The translations under genes and the position numbers were made by a program. Shown piece after piece: positions 27,043 through 36,619 of a stretch of 64,000 nt of DNA (position 1 is the stretch's first letter; each line of letters begins with the position of its first letter). The stretch comes from an uncultured Cytophagales bacterium (GTDB lineage Bacteria > Bacteroidota > Bacteroidia > Cytophagales > Thermoflexibacteraceae), in the NCBI GenBank assembly GCA_938039675.1, contig CALHUI010000007.1:62001-126000 (forward strand). Reading direction: 5' to 3'. The notes beneath the pieces are model-generated. The model was not told the origin of the DNA. It did not search any database and saw only the letters and a program-made list of their open reading frames with translations.

Positions 27043-27876
27043 ATGTCTATTTCTGCATCAGACGTAAACAAATTACGCCAAATGACCGGCGCAGGCATGA
27101 TGGATTGCAAAAAAGCCCTGACTGAAGCAAACGGCGATTTTGAAGCTGCGATTGATATTTTGCGCAAAAAAGGTCAGAAAGTGGCTGCTTCACGCGCAGA
27201 CCGTCAGTCTTCCGAAGGTTCCGTATTCCTGCGCACCAGCGCCGACAACAAAGAGGGTTTTGCCATCTCTCTGAACTGCGAAACCGACTTTGTAGCTAAA
27301 AATGAAGACTTCGTAGCCATGGGCAACAAAATAGCTGATATGGTAGCTGCTCATAAGCCTGCCGACATTGTAGCCATCAATGCCATGAAAATGGAAGACG
27401 GCCGTACCCTTGCCGAGCACCTGACTGACATGATGGGTAAAATCGGTGAGAAAATTGAAGTTGTAAACTATGCGCACGTTAAGGGTGAGCGCGTGGTAAC
27501 TTACATCCATACAGGCGCTAAAGTAGGCGTATTAGTAGCTATGAGCTCTGCATCAGAAGCTGCTGAGGCTGCCGGTAAAGACGTTGCCATGCAAATCGCC
27601 GCTATGCGCCCGCTGGCACTGAACCGCGAAGGTGTAGATGCTGCCATTATTGAGCGTGAAATTGAAATTGGTAAAGAACAGGCTCGTGCAGAAGGCAAAC
27701 CTGAAAACATGCTGGAAAAAATTGCAACAGGCAAGCTGAACAAATTCTACAAAGAAAATACTCTGCTCGAACAGGAGTTTGTAAAAGACAACAGCAAAAA
27801 CATCAGCCAGTATTTGGACAGCGTCGAAAAAGGTCTGACTGTAACTGATTTCAAGCGCATCAGCATTGTAGGCTAA
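27043..27876 (+). CDS. tsf: Translation elongation factor Ts
   Basis: A 277-residue EF-Ts. The N-terminal UBA-like domain with the signature L-R-Q-M-T-G-A-G-M-M-D-C-K-K-A-L covers residues 1-50, followed by the core dimerisation domain (N-C-E-T-D-F-V-A-K-N-E-D-F) and the C-terminal module. By family it is the guanine nucleotide exchange factor that recycles EF-Tu in translation. rpsB, often adjacent, is not upstream here; instead there is a short coiled-coil gene with its own terminator. A strong bidirectional terminator follows. Confidence 0.97.
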   Translation: MSISASDVNKLRQMTGAGMMDCKKALTEANGDFEAAIDILRKKGQKVAASRADRQSSEGSVFLRTSADNKEGFAISLNCETDFVAKNEDFVAMGNKIADMVAAHKPADIVAINAMKMEDGRTLAEHLTDMMGKIGEKIEVVNYAHVKGERVVTYIHTGAKVGVLVAMSSASEAAEAAGKDVAMQIAAMRPLALNREGVDAAIIEREIEIGKEQARAEGKPENMLEKIATGKLNKFYKENTLLEQEFVKDNSKNISQYLDSVEKGLTVTDFKRISIVG

Positions 27877-27908
27877 TCTTACCGAAAGTCAAACTCTATA
27901 AACTAGCG

Positions 27909-27948
27909 CCCCGAAGATTGACGTTGCATCTTCGGGGTTATTTTTTTT
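27909..27948. terminator. Intrinsic terminator between tsf and clpP
   Basis: CCCCGAAGAT at 27909-27918 pairs with ATCTTCGGGG at 27928-27937 (10 bp, loop of nine) and is followed by a T8 run ending at 27948. It lies between the convergent tsf and clpP genes. Confidence 0.88.
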
Positions 27949-27965
27949 CCACTCAACCGCAATAC

Positions 27966-28640
27966 CTATTTTTTAGGTGCTAATACTTCATCAATCAGAC
28001 CGTAGGCTTTGGCTTCTTCCGACATCATCCAGTAGTCGCGGTCTGCATCTGCCCAGATTTTCTCGTAGGGTTGTCCGCTGTGTTTAGAAATAATTTCATA
28101 GAGTTCTTTCTTAATCTTTTGAATCTCACGGTGAGTGATTTCAATATCGGAAGCCTGCCCTTGTGCACCGCCCAATGGCTGGTGAATCATTACGCGGGCG
28201 TGGGGCAAGCCCGAGCGTTTGCCTGCTGCACCTGCACAAAGCAATACAGCGCCCATAGATGCCGCCAAACCCGTACAAACCGTAGCTACATCGGGCGTTA
28301 CTATCTGCATGGTATCGTAGATGGCAAGGCCTGCATACACCGAACCGCCCGGGCTGTTGATGTACATGATAACATCTTTGGAGGCATCGGTAGATTGTAA
28401 GAAGAGCAATTGCGCTACTACTACATTGGCTACTTGGTCATCTATGGGAACTCCAAGAAAGATAATCCTGTCTTTCATTAGGCGCGAAAAAACGTCCATT
28501 TGAATCAGGTTCATGGGGCGCTCTTCCATAATGTAAGGAGTAAAATTGGTGATTGAGGTATCTATGTACTTATCAACCACCATGCTGCTGATGCCTTGTC
28601 CCTTAACAGCATATTTGCGAAATTCTTGTGAATAATTCAT
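27966..28640 (-). CDS. clpP: ATP-dependent Clp protease proteolytic subunit
   Basis: A 224-residue ClpP. Catalytic residues are in the expected contexts: S128 in G-L-A-A-S-M-G-A, H153 in M-I-H-Q-P, and the aspartate around 202 in D-A-D-R-D-Y-W-M. By family it forms a double heptameric barrel that degrades proteins fed by ClpX or ClpA-type unfoldases in the cytoplasm. clpX and the trigger factor gene, often linked, are not in view. The gene is single on the minus strand. Confidence 0.96.
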   Translation of the reverse strand: MNYSQEFRKYAVKGQGISSMVVDKYIDTSITNFTPYIMEERPMNLIQMDVFSRLMKDRIIFLGVPIDDQVANVVVAQLLFLQSTDASKDVIMYINSPGGSVYAGLAIYDTMQIVTPDVATVCTGLAASMGAVLLCAGAAGKRSGLPHARVMIHQPLGGAQGQASDIEITHREIQKIKKELYEIISKHSGQPYEKIWADADRDYWMMSEEAKAYGLIDEVLAPKK

Positions 28641-28724
28641 TCTTCAAATTTGATTTAGAAGTTTGGATTCCATTCAAATGTAACGAAAATTAATCCAAAA
28701 CGGCAAGGCTGACAAAATGGCTGT

Positions 28725-30680
28725 TTAGCGCTGTCCCTGCCTCAATTGCTCCAATTCTTTTATCAATTGAGCTCTTTCTTTATCCTTTTTTACCTGTTCG
28801 TCAATATCGCGGAGGTAAATGACAAACTCATCGGTATTGAGCCGGTGAACGGTTATTTCGGCCATAAACACCGAACGGTCTTTGCGCGTGATTTCCTGTA
28901 TGTAAGTTTCGCCCGATTTGAGCATTGCAGGATTCAACTGCTTGGCAAAGCGGACGATGCTGGTACCTAACAGCGCCTCGCGCGAGTAACCGGTCATGTG
29001 GCACAGGTTATTATTCATTTTCAAGATGTGCCAATCGGCATCTACTTGCAAGATAGCATCAGGCAGACTTTCAATAATTTGCTCGAGCGATTCGGAAGAA
29101 GATTTGGCTATTTCTATATTGCGTGCCGATTGCTCCTGAGTAGAAAGCAACTCTTCCAGATTCTGACGCATTTCTTCTTCCTGTACGCGCAGTTGTTCGG
29201 AGATTCTTTGCGACTCTTGCAACAATCGCTGAGTGCGCTCGGCCACGAAAGTGGCGGCCAATGTAGAGGCAATATTCGCGGCAACGCGCTTCAGAAATTC
29301 TACACGATAGGTTGGTAAAACAGAAAATGAGGCTAACTCGATAACGCCGTACACCTCGTCGTTGAAAATCAGAGGAACGGCTACGATGTTTTTTGGGTTG
29401 GCATCGCCAAGACCGGAACCTATCTCGATATAGTTTTGAGGGATTTCGGTGATGAACAGAGTGTCTTTTTCAGCCCAGGCTTGGCCAATCAGCCCTTCTC
29501 CCCATTGCACGGTTTTGTTGCGTACTCTTTGGCGATTCCATGCAAAGGTTGCCATTAGTTCCATTTGCGGTTCCTGACTTTGCTGGTCTATCACAAAGAA
29601 GCAACCTTGATTGGCTTCTACATATTTGATGAGTTCGGAGAGTACAACCTTGGTCAAGTTAGGTATAGAGTGGTTGTTAGCCCGCAGCAAATCAGCAAAT
29701 TTAGCAGCACCTTCGTTTGCCCAGTTGCGGCGCTCATCTTCAATGGCTAGTTGTTTGAGGTTGTCGCGCATGGTAAGCAGGCTGTTGCCTAACACATCGT
29801 TGTCGCCCAGTTTCCGGTAGTCAATATCGTAATCGCCATTGCCGATATGTGTTGCAAACTCGCTTAACTTGGAAAGCCCGCCAATCAGTTGGTTGATGGC
29901 TTTTCCTATTTCTCCTATTTCATCGTTGGAGATATTGGTAACAGGCGGGGGAATTTCGCCAATGCTCAGGCTGCTCAATGCACTTTTTATCTCGCGGATG
30001 GGGTTTGTAATCTGACGAGAGGAGTACTGCCAAATAGAAATTGTAACAATAACTACAAGTATGGATGCAATCAGTTCAAGCGCTTTCTCGGATTGCAGAT
30101 ATCCCATAAAATTGCTGCGAACTTCATTGCGGTCTACTTTTTCCTGTGAAATTAGTCGTTCTAACCGTTGTGTGAGGTCTTTGGCCAGCGGTACTATTTT
30201 AGAGTTAAACAGGGTTTCCGATTCAAATCGTTTAATAGGGTCTTCGTAGTCGGTTTCTGCATTGAGTGTTTGCATTACTACTTTTTGATTAGTAAAAAGT
30301 GTATCTACCATTCGCATAATACCTTCCAGCAAATGCGATTTGTCAATCTGACCATTTTTTTCCAGATTATCACTTATTTGTTTAAGCTCTATTTGCAGGC
30401 TTGTGAAATCATCGCTGTGTATTTTACGCAAAGTAAGTTTGCTCCCAATATCTTTTTCGCGATAAATCCAGTCGCCGGTATGTAGTTGCGACTTGATAAC
30501 CAGCATTCGCAACTCTGCCAGTTGCAGCATGGCGCGGTCTTTCGTAATGTAATCAGTGATGCTGTTGATTACCTGCTGCGAAAAAGTATAAGTAGCTATT
30601 GCATTCAGCAAGAAGAGGAAGGCAATCAGTAAAAGTCCCGCAGCAATTTTCAGTTGGACGCTGAAGAATGATTTATTCAT
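28725..30680 (-). CDS. Membrane sensor with HAMP, GAF and PAS domains and no output domain
   Basis: A 651-residue membrane protein. The order is a first membrane helix (about 12-32), a periplasmic region of about 160 residues, a second helix (about 198-213), a HAMP-like linker (I-T-N-P-I-R-E-I-K-S-A-L), and a GAF domain (about 320-470, with W-G-E-G-L-I-G-Q-A-W). A coiled coil follows at about 475-530, then a C-terminal PAS domain (D-A-I-L-Q-V-D-A-D-W-H-I-L-K-M) and a short charged tail. No histidine kinase, cyclase or methyl-accepting domain follows. Such proteins probably signal by contact with a partner. No receiver or kinase is adjacent, so the partner is unknown. Confidence 0.8.
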   Translation of the reverse strand: MNKSFFSVQLKIAAGLLLIAFLFLLNAIATYTFSQQVINSITDYITKDRAMLQLAELRMLVIKSQLHTGDWIYREKDIGSKLTLRKIHSDDFTSLQIELKQISDNLEKNGQIDKSHLLEGIMRMVDTLFTNQKVVMQTLNAETDYEDPIKRFESETLFNSKIVPLAKDLTQRLERLISQEKVDRNEVRSNFMGYLQSEKALELIASILVVIVTISIWQYSSRQITNPIREIKSALSSLSIGEIPPPVTNISNDEIGEIGKAINQLIGGLSKLSEFATHIGNGDYDIDYRKLGDNDVLGNSLLTMRDNLKQLAIEDERRNWANEGAAKFADLLRANNHSIPNLTKVVLSELIKYVEANQGCFFVIDQQSQEPQMELMATFAWNRQRVRNKTVQWGEGLIGQAWAEKDTLFITEIPQNYIEIGSGLGDANPKNIVAVPLIFNDEVYGVIELASFSVLPTYRVEFLKRVAANIASTLAATFVAERTQRLLQESQRISEQLRVQEEEMRQNLEELLSTQEQSARNIEIAKSSSESLEQIIESLPDAILQVDADWHILKMNNNLCHMTGYSREALLGTSIVRFAKQLNPAMLKSGETYIQEITRKDRSVFMAEITVHRLNTDEFVIYLRDIDEQVKKDKERAQLIKELEQLRQGQR

Positions 30681-30735
30681 GGATACCGCTCGTATGTCAC
30701 CCCTAAATTACACTTTTCAAGATATTTTCAATAAC

Positions 30736-31500
30736 TCATATCGGGAAAGGCAGGAATGCCAGCAGTTGCTCGTCCCAATTGCTCGTGTTGCCCCATTGGG
30801 AGGTGCGGTGATATTCGGGTGAGGGGTGATAGATATATAAGCACGTGCCCCCTTTGATAGTTGAGATAATACCTTCTGCCAAATGCTCAGGAATGGCGGG
30901 GCAACCTTGGCTGCGCCCGATACGCCCCATTTTGGCGATGTGTGCTTCGCTCACGTAGTCGGCTGCGTGCATAACTACCGCGCGTTTGCGGGCATTGCTG
31001 TTAAATTCGGCCTCCTGCCCGTCTAAGTAAAGAGAAAGGCCGTGTTTTCCCTGATAGGTTTCGCCTGTAATGTAGAAGCCCAAACTACTTTGATGAGAGC
31101 CTTCTTTGTTGGAAAACTTTTCGGCATAGTGCAGGCCGCTGTTTACTCCGTGTGCCACTAATGAATGGAACAGCACTCGCTGGGCAGCCAAATCAATCAC
31201 CCAAAGGCGCGGCCGATGAGAAGGCAGTGAAAAGTCTATTACGGTCAATAAAGTTTTACCCGATAATTTGTTGAGTTGCTTGAACTGCAAGTACCCAAAC
31301 AGTGCTTTTCTGAATGCATCCGGATGCATGCCCTGACGGGCAAGGCTAAGTTTATCATATATAAACTGTACAGCCTGTTCCATTGGCACAATTACATGCC
31401 GCCATGATGTGAGTATGCGTGGGGTAGCACTTATGATGAAAGTAGTGCTAAGGCTAAAAAATACACATGCTGCGAGCAGCGCCAAATACTTGCGTACCAT
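30736..31500 (-). CDS. Murein L,D-transpeptidase catalytic-domain protein
   Basis: A 254-residue protein with an N-terminal hydrophobic segment (about 5-22), probably a signal peptide or anchor. The C-terminal region resembles the L,D-transpeptidase-like family known as the murein L,D-transpeptidase catalytic domain family: H178 in V-V-M-H-A-A-D-Y and the probable nucleophile C200 in G-R-S-Q-G-C-P-A. By family it acts on peptidoglycan in the periplasm. The exact reaction (cross-linking or attaching proteins) is not settled for this branch. It is a single gene beside the pyrE promoter region. Confidence 0.83.
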   Translation of the reverse strand: MVRKYLALLAACVFFSLSTTFIISATPRILTSWRHVIVPMEQAVQFIYDKLSLARQGMHPDAFRKALFGYLQFKQLNKLSGKTLLTVIDFSLPSHRPRLWVIDLAAQRVLFHSLVAHGVNSGLHYAEKFSNKEGSHQSSLGFYITGETYQGKHGLSLYLDGQEAEFNSNARKRAVVMHAADYVSEAHIAKMGRIGRSQGCPAIPEHLAEGIISTIKGGTCLYIYHPSPEYHRTSQWGNTSNWDEQLLAFLPFPI

Positions 31501-31822
31501 ACGATATTGTGTTGGTTAGAAATATTTGATTGCCTGTAATTTAACAGCGGAGTAAGTGTATTATTGCTAACCAACTTTTTTGGGAGAGAAATGTTTGCGT
31601 AAGATTCACTTTCATTCTAACAAAAAAGCATTGTAAAAAATGCTGTTGCATAGGGTTAATTCATATTAAAATTATAAAAAAGCTCAAAAATATATTGATT
31701 AAATACAATAAATAATCATCGGGGATAAAAACCAACCATGTAAAGTTTATTGATGATAATGTAAGTAATGTAAGCCGCTGCACAGCTTTCGCTTTGGTTG
31801 CAATCTTGTTGTAATTTTGGGC
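31501..31822. other. AT-rich intergenic region before pyrE
   Basis: No gene was found in this stretch. It is AT-rich with A/T runs. TTTG at 31793 and TAATTTTG at 31812-31819 look like a Bacteroidota promoter, but the spacing (15) is short and the -7 element nearly touches the start codon. It could indicate a leaderless transcript, or be chance. Confidence 0.4.
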
Positions 31823-32461
31823 ATGAATTCAACTGTTGCCAAACAAGTCGCCGCCATGCTGCTGGAAGCCGGCGCTGTCAAACTTAGCCCACAAAAACCT
31901 TTCACTTGGGCATCGGGCTGGAAGTCGCCTATTTACTGCGATAATCGCCTCACCCTCTCATTTCCCACTATTCGCACCTATATCAAGCATGCACTTGCCG
32001 ATGCGACACGCACCTATTTCCCTGAAGCAGAGGCTATTGCAGGCGTAGCAACGGCGGGTGTGCCACAAGGGGCGCTTCTGGCCGACTTGCTCAATCTGCC
32101 TTTTTTATATGTCCGCCCCAAACCCAAAGACCATGGTCTGGAAAATCTGATTGAAGGCAAAATCATTCCAAGTGCCAAAGTACTTTTGGTAGAAGACCTC
32201 ATCTCTACGGGAGGCAGCAGCTTAAAAGCAGCGCAAGCGGTTCGCTCGGCAGATATGCAGGCCTATGGCATGCTGGCAACTTTCAGTTACGGTTTTGACA
32301 TTGCTCATCAAAATTTTGAACAAGCAGGCGTGCCACTCCATGTGCTTTGCACCTACCCTACCCTGATTATAGAGGCGGTTGCCAAAGACTTTATCGGCGA
32401 AGAAGACATAGCATCGTTGCAGGAGTGGCGCAAAGCTCCCGATGCATGGCAGGCATCATAA
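31823..32461 (+). CDS. pyrE: Orotate phosphoribosyltransferase
   Basis: A 212-residue protein. The ATG at 31823 is preferred over the TTG at 31817. The type I PRTase motif V-L-L-V-E-D-L-I-S-T-G-G-S-S (PRPP-binding loop) and K-P-K-D-H-G fit orotate phosphoribosyltransferase, as do F-T-W-A-S-G-W-K-S-P-I-Y-C-D-N-R near the N terminus. It converts orotate and PRPP to OMP in pyrimidine synthesis. It is separate from pyrR and pyrB at 53-55 kb. The gene overlaps the convergent DCC-family gene by six bases. Confidence 0.95.
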   Translation: MNSTVAKQVAAMLLEAGAVKLSPQKPFTWASGWKSPIYCDNRLTLSFPTIRTYIKHALADATRTYFPEAEAIAGVATAGVPQGALLADLLNLPFLYVRPKPKDHGLENLIEGKIIPSAKVLLVEDLISTGGSSLKAAQAVRSADMQAYGMLATFSYGFDIAHQNFEQAGVPLHVLCTYPTLIIEAVAKDFIGEEDIASLQEWRKAPDAWQAS

Positions 32462-32863
32462 AAAACGCGCTTTCAACTCAGGTGTAGGCATACGGCAAGC
32501 ATCTCGCTTGCCAAAGCACCGGTAGCGGTTGGCAGCAATCAGCCGATAAATGCCATCGCGCAGCAGTGGCGGGATGATGATGGCCCCGTATGCCAACCGC
32601 CACATACCGCCCAATTCGCGGGCTACTTCCAGTGCTGCCCGTGAGCGGGTATAAATGTGCCCTTTGCTGTAAAAAACAAACGTGTCAAAATCGGCGGTGT
32701 CCATGCCAAACCGCATAAGTATTTGTTGCCCCGTTTCCGATTGCAGAGAAGCAAATTTCAGCCGCTTCCGATGGTCTGCATCTATCAGAAAATTAACAAT
32801 ACCGTTGCATAAGTTGCAAACCCCGTCAAACAAAACGACCGATTCCGACTCCCAGTGATACAT
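32456..32863 (-). CDS. DCC-family thiol-disulfide oxidoreductase-like protein (DUF393)
   Basis: A 135-residue protein with the family motif D-G-V-C-N-L-C at 13-19, containing the C16/C19 pair, near the N terminus, followed by V-N-F-L-I-D-A-D-H-R. The F-A-S-L-Q-S and D-T-F-V-F-Y segments and the C-terminal R-Y-R-C-F-G-K also fit the DUF393/DCC group. It resembles thioredoxin-fold proteins, and a redox role is inferred; no substrate is known. No signal peptide is present. It overlaps pyrE by six bases in convergent orientation. Confidence 0.85.
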   Translation of the reverse strand: MYHWESESVVLFDGVCNLCNGIVNFLIDADHRKRLKFASLQSETGQQILMRFGMDTADFDTFVFYSKGHIYTRSRAALEVARELGGMWRLAYGAIIIPPLLRDGIYRLIAANRYRCFGKRDACRMPTPELKARFL

Positions 32864-32919
32864 AATGGCTGTGTTACCTGAATCAGAAACAAAACTACGG
32901 CCCGATTGTTACACATTGC

Positions 32920-34811
32920 TTATTGATAGCCTTTGGCTTGTAAACGGAAAAGTTCGGCATACTTGCCGTTGAGTTGCAGCAGTTCCTCGTGCGTACCTAT
33001 TTATTTGAGTTCGCCTTTTTCTAAATACAAAATCCGGTCTGCCATGCGCACGGTAGAAAATCGGTGAGAAATCAGTACGGCATCATTACCTTGCATCAGT
33101 TCGGAAAAACGCACAAAAACTTCGTGCTCAGCTCGTGCATCCAATGCGGCAGTAGGCTCATCCAGAATGAGCAGTTGTGCCTTGCGCATATAGGCACGGG
33201 CAATGGAGATTTTCTGCCACTCTCCGCCCGAAAGGTCGATACCTTCCGAAAACCGCTTGCCCAGCATCTGCTGGTAGCGCAGCGGCAGGGGTTCTATCAA
33301 AGGCTCTGCCAGGCTTTTGCGGGCGGCATCAGCAATTTGCGGTTCATTTTCGCAGTCGTTAATACTGCCAATGGCAATATTTTCGGCAGCAGTCATAGAG
33401 TAGCGCACAAAATCCTGAAAAATAACGCCGATATTTTCGCGCAAATCAGCCGGGTCATAGTCGCGCAGGTCTTTGCCGTCCAAGAGGATGCGCCCTTCAG
33501 TAGGGTCGTAGAGTCGTGCCATGAGTTTGACCAATGTGGTTTTCCCAGCACCGTTTTCACCCACTAATGCTATTTTTTCACCCGGACGCAGGGCAAAAGA
33601 CGCATGGCGAATTGCCCACTTTTCGCTGCCCGGATAGCGAAAACCTACATTTTCAAATACAAAACCCGATTGCAACGGCTGATTGACCCGAAGCGCATTT
33701 TCAGGCGCTTTAATTTGTGGTTGAATGTCAAAAAACTCAAAATAATCCTGTAAATACATGGCTTGCGACGCAATACTCGCCAACCGATTCATTTGCTCCT
33801 GCAACAATTCGCGAAGCCTCAAAAATGAACCCGCCGGAAAAGTCAGTTGCTCGATGCTGATAGCTCCTTGCACGGCTTGCCATAAAATTGTCCCATAAGC
33901 ACCGTAGTAGGCCAATGTACCCAAAAGAAAAAACAGGGCGCCAAAAATGGAAGTGCGCACACTTAGCTTTGCACTGTGTTGATAAAAGATTTTGGAAAGC
34001 TCGTCGTAGCAGGCAATCAGAAAATCGGAAAGATTGAAAATCTTAACCTCTTTGGCAGTTTGGGCACTTGCACCCACATAGCGGATATAATCCAATTGTC
34101 GGCGTTGAGGTGTCCACCAACCGTAAAGACTGTAGCGTTTACGGTTGAAATAGGTTTCGCCAATAAAGGAAGGTAGCACCGCTACAACCAGAATGACAAT
34201 TAGCCAAGGACTAAATGCAATTACGCCAACTGCCGGTGAAATAAGACTAACGAATCCTTGTGCTTGCAAAAGCAACTCAGAGAGTAATGCTGTACGCACA
34301 TTGGTTTGCTGGCGAGCTTTTTCCAATTTATCGTAGAAAGTAGGCTCTTCAAAGTGATATAAGTCCAGCAGGGCTGCATGGCGCATAAGTTCTATTGTGC
34401 TTTGGTTGGTAAAAAGCATTCCCAGCAGCGTATCGGCCAACCCTACGGCGCGCCGCAGCACATCACCTATAATGGCAATTGCCAACTCTATGCCCACCCA
34501 ACACCACAGTTGCTGTGTATTTGAGTGGTCGGTATTGCTCAATACAATTACACATAGAGCATTGCCAGTGGCGAAAGCGATAAAAGCAGGCAGATAGCCA
34601 TATTAATGGTTGTGTAAGTCGGGCTTGTGCGCCAAATGAGCCGCAGCAAGCGCGGTACAAATTTCAGCGATTGCAGTTGTTTGCGGGTTTCGACAGGTTT
34701 ACCGGCATTATAATTATAAGAACTGCCTTCCAGCCACCAATGCAGTGCACGGGCTATTCCGTCGGAAAAATTTTTAAGTTCATGTTGTAGTTGATAAAAT
34801 CTGATTATCAA
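32920..34811 (-). pseudogene. Broken ABC exporter half-transporter (permease-ATPase fusion)
   Basis: One gene is split by two lesions. The N-terminal part (from about 34811, possible TTG start) ends after A-M-L-Y-V at 34548 by a frameshift. The main part resumes at about 34542 and carries the membrane domain and an ATPase with Walker A G-E-N-G-A-G-K-T-T, signature L-S-G-G-E-W and Walker B L-L-I-L-D-E-P-T. It stops at TAA 33001-33003, but the same frame continues for 26 codons (I-G-T-H-E-E-L-L-Q-L-N-G-K-Y) to a true-looking end at 32920. The expected family reading at the stop would be E-x-G-T-H-E-E-L-L, so a single base change explains it. The function would have been export of lipid, peptide or drug. 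It may still make a truncated protein. Confidence 0.8.
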
Positions 34812-34933
34812 TCAGTTTTGTATTAACGGTACACGATTCTGTTCAATAACGGGTCAATTTATGTAAAAAATATGGGTAGAGGTATTGCAAGTAAAAGATG
34901 AGCTTTATAACTTTGCATCACCATAAAAAATAT

Positions 34934-35007
34934 TCCTCCTTAGCTCAGTTGGTTAGAGCACATGACTGTTAATCATGGGGTCCTAGGTTCAAGCCCTAGA
35001 GGGGGAG
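34934..35007 (+). tRNA. tRNA-Asn (anticodon GTT)
   Basis: A 74-base cloverleaf. The acceptor TCCTCCT (34934-34940) pairs with AGGGGGA (35000-35006) with one T-G wobble, and the discriminator G is at 35007. The D-arm is AGCTC...GAGC, and the anticodon stem CATGA/TCATG holds a CTGTTAA loop with GTT at 34968-34970. The T-arm is CTAGG-TTCAAGC-CCTAG. The 3' CCA is not encoded. The G discriminator agrees with asparagine identity. Confidence 0.96.
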
Positions 35008-35023
35008 CAAAAAACTAAAAACC

Positions 35024-35060
35024 ACTGCCAAACGCATTTAAACAGCGTTTGGCAGTTTTG
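35024..35060 (+). terminator. Terminator after tRNA-Asn
   Basis: ACTGCCAAACGC (35024-35035) pairs with GCGTTTGGCAGT (35045-35056) in a 12-bp stem, followed by TTTG and a T-rich stretch. Confidence 0.75.
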
Positions 35061-35582
35061 TTTTGGTTACGTTTCTAATATGATACGGTTACAGTAAAAA
35101 AGTTTTGGTTACGGTGATTTTACGCAGGTCGGCTGTTGAAAGGCTATAGAGCAACTTTTAACATTTTTTTAACAATTAACATTTCAGTCGTTGGTAGGCT
35201 TTCCTTTTAGCCGAAGAATGGGGTACGGTTGGGCACATTTTATTTTTACACTCCCTTAAAAACAGTATCCGAATAATTAAGAACAGCCTAAGTAAGTGAG
35301 TAGTTTACCGCGTTCTTTTCTCTTTCAACTGCTGGCAAGGAGGACTCCATCCGCTGACAGAGTTTTCGATTATCCCTACCGGCAGCCGAAAACCCTTCCA
35401 TTGGATTTAGTTAAAAGCAATTTAATTTGACCAACTATTTGGAGTACATTCTTGCGTGTTTTTTTGAATGCGGATTGGGGAGGAGAACTTATTGACAAAT
35501 TCGTATGCTTCATCATGCATTCTGTCCGCTTAACCGCGTAAAAACCCGTGCAAAGTCTTAAATTGCCTCAAAAGACTTTTGT
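35061..35582. other. Intergenic region without a recognisable gene
   Basis: About 520 bases between the tRNA terminator and the VOC gene. No reading frame of useful size, tRNA or strong hairpin was seen. It contains A/T-rich patches and a GC-richer patch at about 35320-35400. It probably holds the promoter of the VOC-kinase pair; nothing more can be supported. Confidence 0.4.
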
Positions 35583-36614
35583 ATGCGGACAATTTTTGCT
35601 ATTTTTTGCCTGTTGGCGGTTGCGCAACTCAACGCCCGCCAGTCTGCCATGACAAGCTATGGAATTGCACCTTTCAGCGAAGTAGTTTTCAGCGTCGGCG
35701 ATTTGAGCCGTACCGAACGTTTTTATACCGATATTTTAAAATGGCAGGTTGTCCATCGCGGCAACACCGACCAAAGCGTGCTGCAAGCGTGGCAGTTGCC
35801 CGCGTCTGCCACTGCCCGCGAGGTTGTATTGGCTTCACTCGATAAGCCTGAAAACGGTCGGCTGCGGCTCATTGAGTTTGAAGACGTACCGAAGGCATAC
35901 ATCCGCCCGGGCGGCAAAATCTGGGACACGGGCGGCATCTACGACATAGACCTGCGCTGTGCCAACATCCATGCCCTCTACGACACCCTGCGCGAACATG
36001 GCTGGCACGGACTCAGCAACCCTATCCGCTACAAAATGGGACCTTTTGAGGTGTGGGAACTGCTCATCAAAGGGCATGACGATATTGTAATTGCCTTTAT
36101 TGAGCGCATTCACCCGCCGCTGCCCGAACCGCCGCCGCGCAATTGGGTTTTCGGTAACATCATTAATTCCGCACAAATCGTCAAAAATTACGACCAAGCA
36201 AAAGATTTTTACATCAACAAACTTGGCTTTGTGCAAATTCTGGAAACAACCATCCGCAACGAACATCCCGGGGAAAACATCCTTAGCCTGCCCTACAACT
36301 TGAGCACACAAGTAGCCGCCAAACTGCTGCTTTTTTCGCCCGACGGCAAAGGCGAGGGCATGATGGAACTGCTGGCAATGGACGGAGCAACAGGCGAAGA
36401 TTTCAGCAAAAATGCCGTTCCGCCCAATCGCGGCGTGCTGATGTGCCGCTATCCGGTCAAAAATTTGAACGCCTACTATGAAAAAATTCTAAAAAATGGC
36501 ATTCAACCCGTTGTCAGCCTTCAAAAAGTAAATTGGGGCGGCATTGGCGAGGTGTGTATTTTTGCCGTGCAGTCGCCCGAAGGGGCATGGATTGAATTTT
36601 TTGAAGCCCCGTAA
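35583..36614 (+). CDS. Secreted protein with two VOC (glyoxalase/bleomycin-resistance) domains
   Basis: A 343-residue protein with a signal peptide (I-F-A-I-F-C-L-L-A-V-A-Q-L-N-A). Two VOC-fold halves follow: about residues 30-170 (F-S-V-G-D-L-S-R-T-E-R-F-Y-T-D-I-L-K-W, I-E-F-E-D-V) and about 188-340 (K-N-Y-D-Q-A-K-D-F-Y-I-N-K-L-G-F-V-Q, ending E-G-A-W-I-E-F-F-E). VOC proteins bind metal and cover glyoxalases, dioxygenases and binding proteins, so the reaction here is not determined. The stop lies five bases before a 7TM histidine kinase gene, so both belong to one operon. That pairing suggests the protein may deliver or modify a ligand for the kinase. Confidence 0.85.
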   Translation: MRTIFAIFCLLAVAQLNARQSAMTSYGIAPFSEVVFSVGDLSRTERFYTDILKWQVVHRGNTDQSVLQAWQLPASATAREVVLASLDKPENGRLRLIEFEDVPKAYIRPGGKIWDTGGIYDIDLRCANIHALYDTLREHGWHGLSNPIRYKMGPFEVWELLIKGHDDIVIAFIERIHPPLPEPPPRNWVFGNIINSAQIVKNYDQAKDFYINKLGFVQILETTIRNEHPGENILSLPYNLSTQVAAKLLLFSPDGKGEGMMELLAMDGATGEDFSKNAVPPNRGVLMCRYPVKNLNAYYEKILKNGIQPVVSLQKVNWGGIGEVCIFAVQSPEGAWIEFFEAP

Positions 36615-36619
36615 GTCGT

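Noticed and set aside
31812-31819. Promoter for pyrE (TAATTTTG)
   Set aside because: The sequence fits the -7 consensus, but it ends four bases before the start codon and the upstream TTTG spacing is short, so it is listed only as a weak note.
34934-35060. Mobile element inserted at tRNA-Asn
   Set aside because: No integrase, transposase or direct repeat of the tRNA end was found within reach.
35300-35410. Reverse-strand frame containing a W-K-G-F tetrapeptide, similar to the STAS-like relics
   Set aside because: Only four residues match and no other landmark (Q-E-W, A-x-x-W-L) follows, so it is likely chance.
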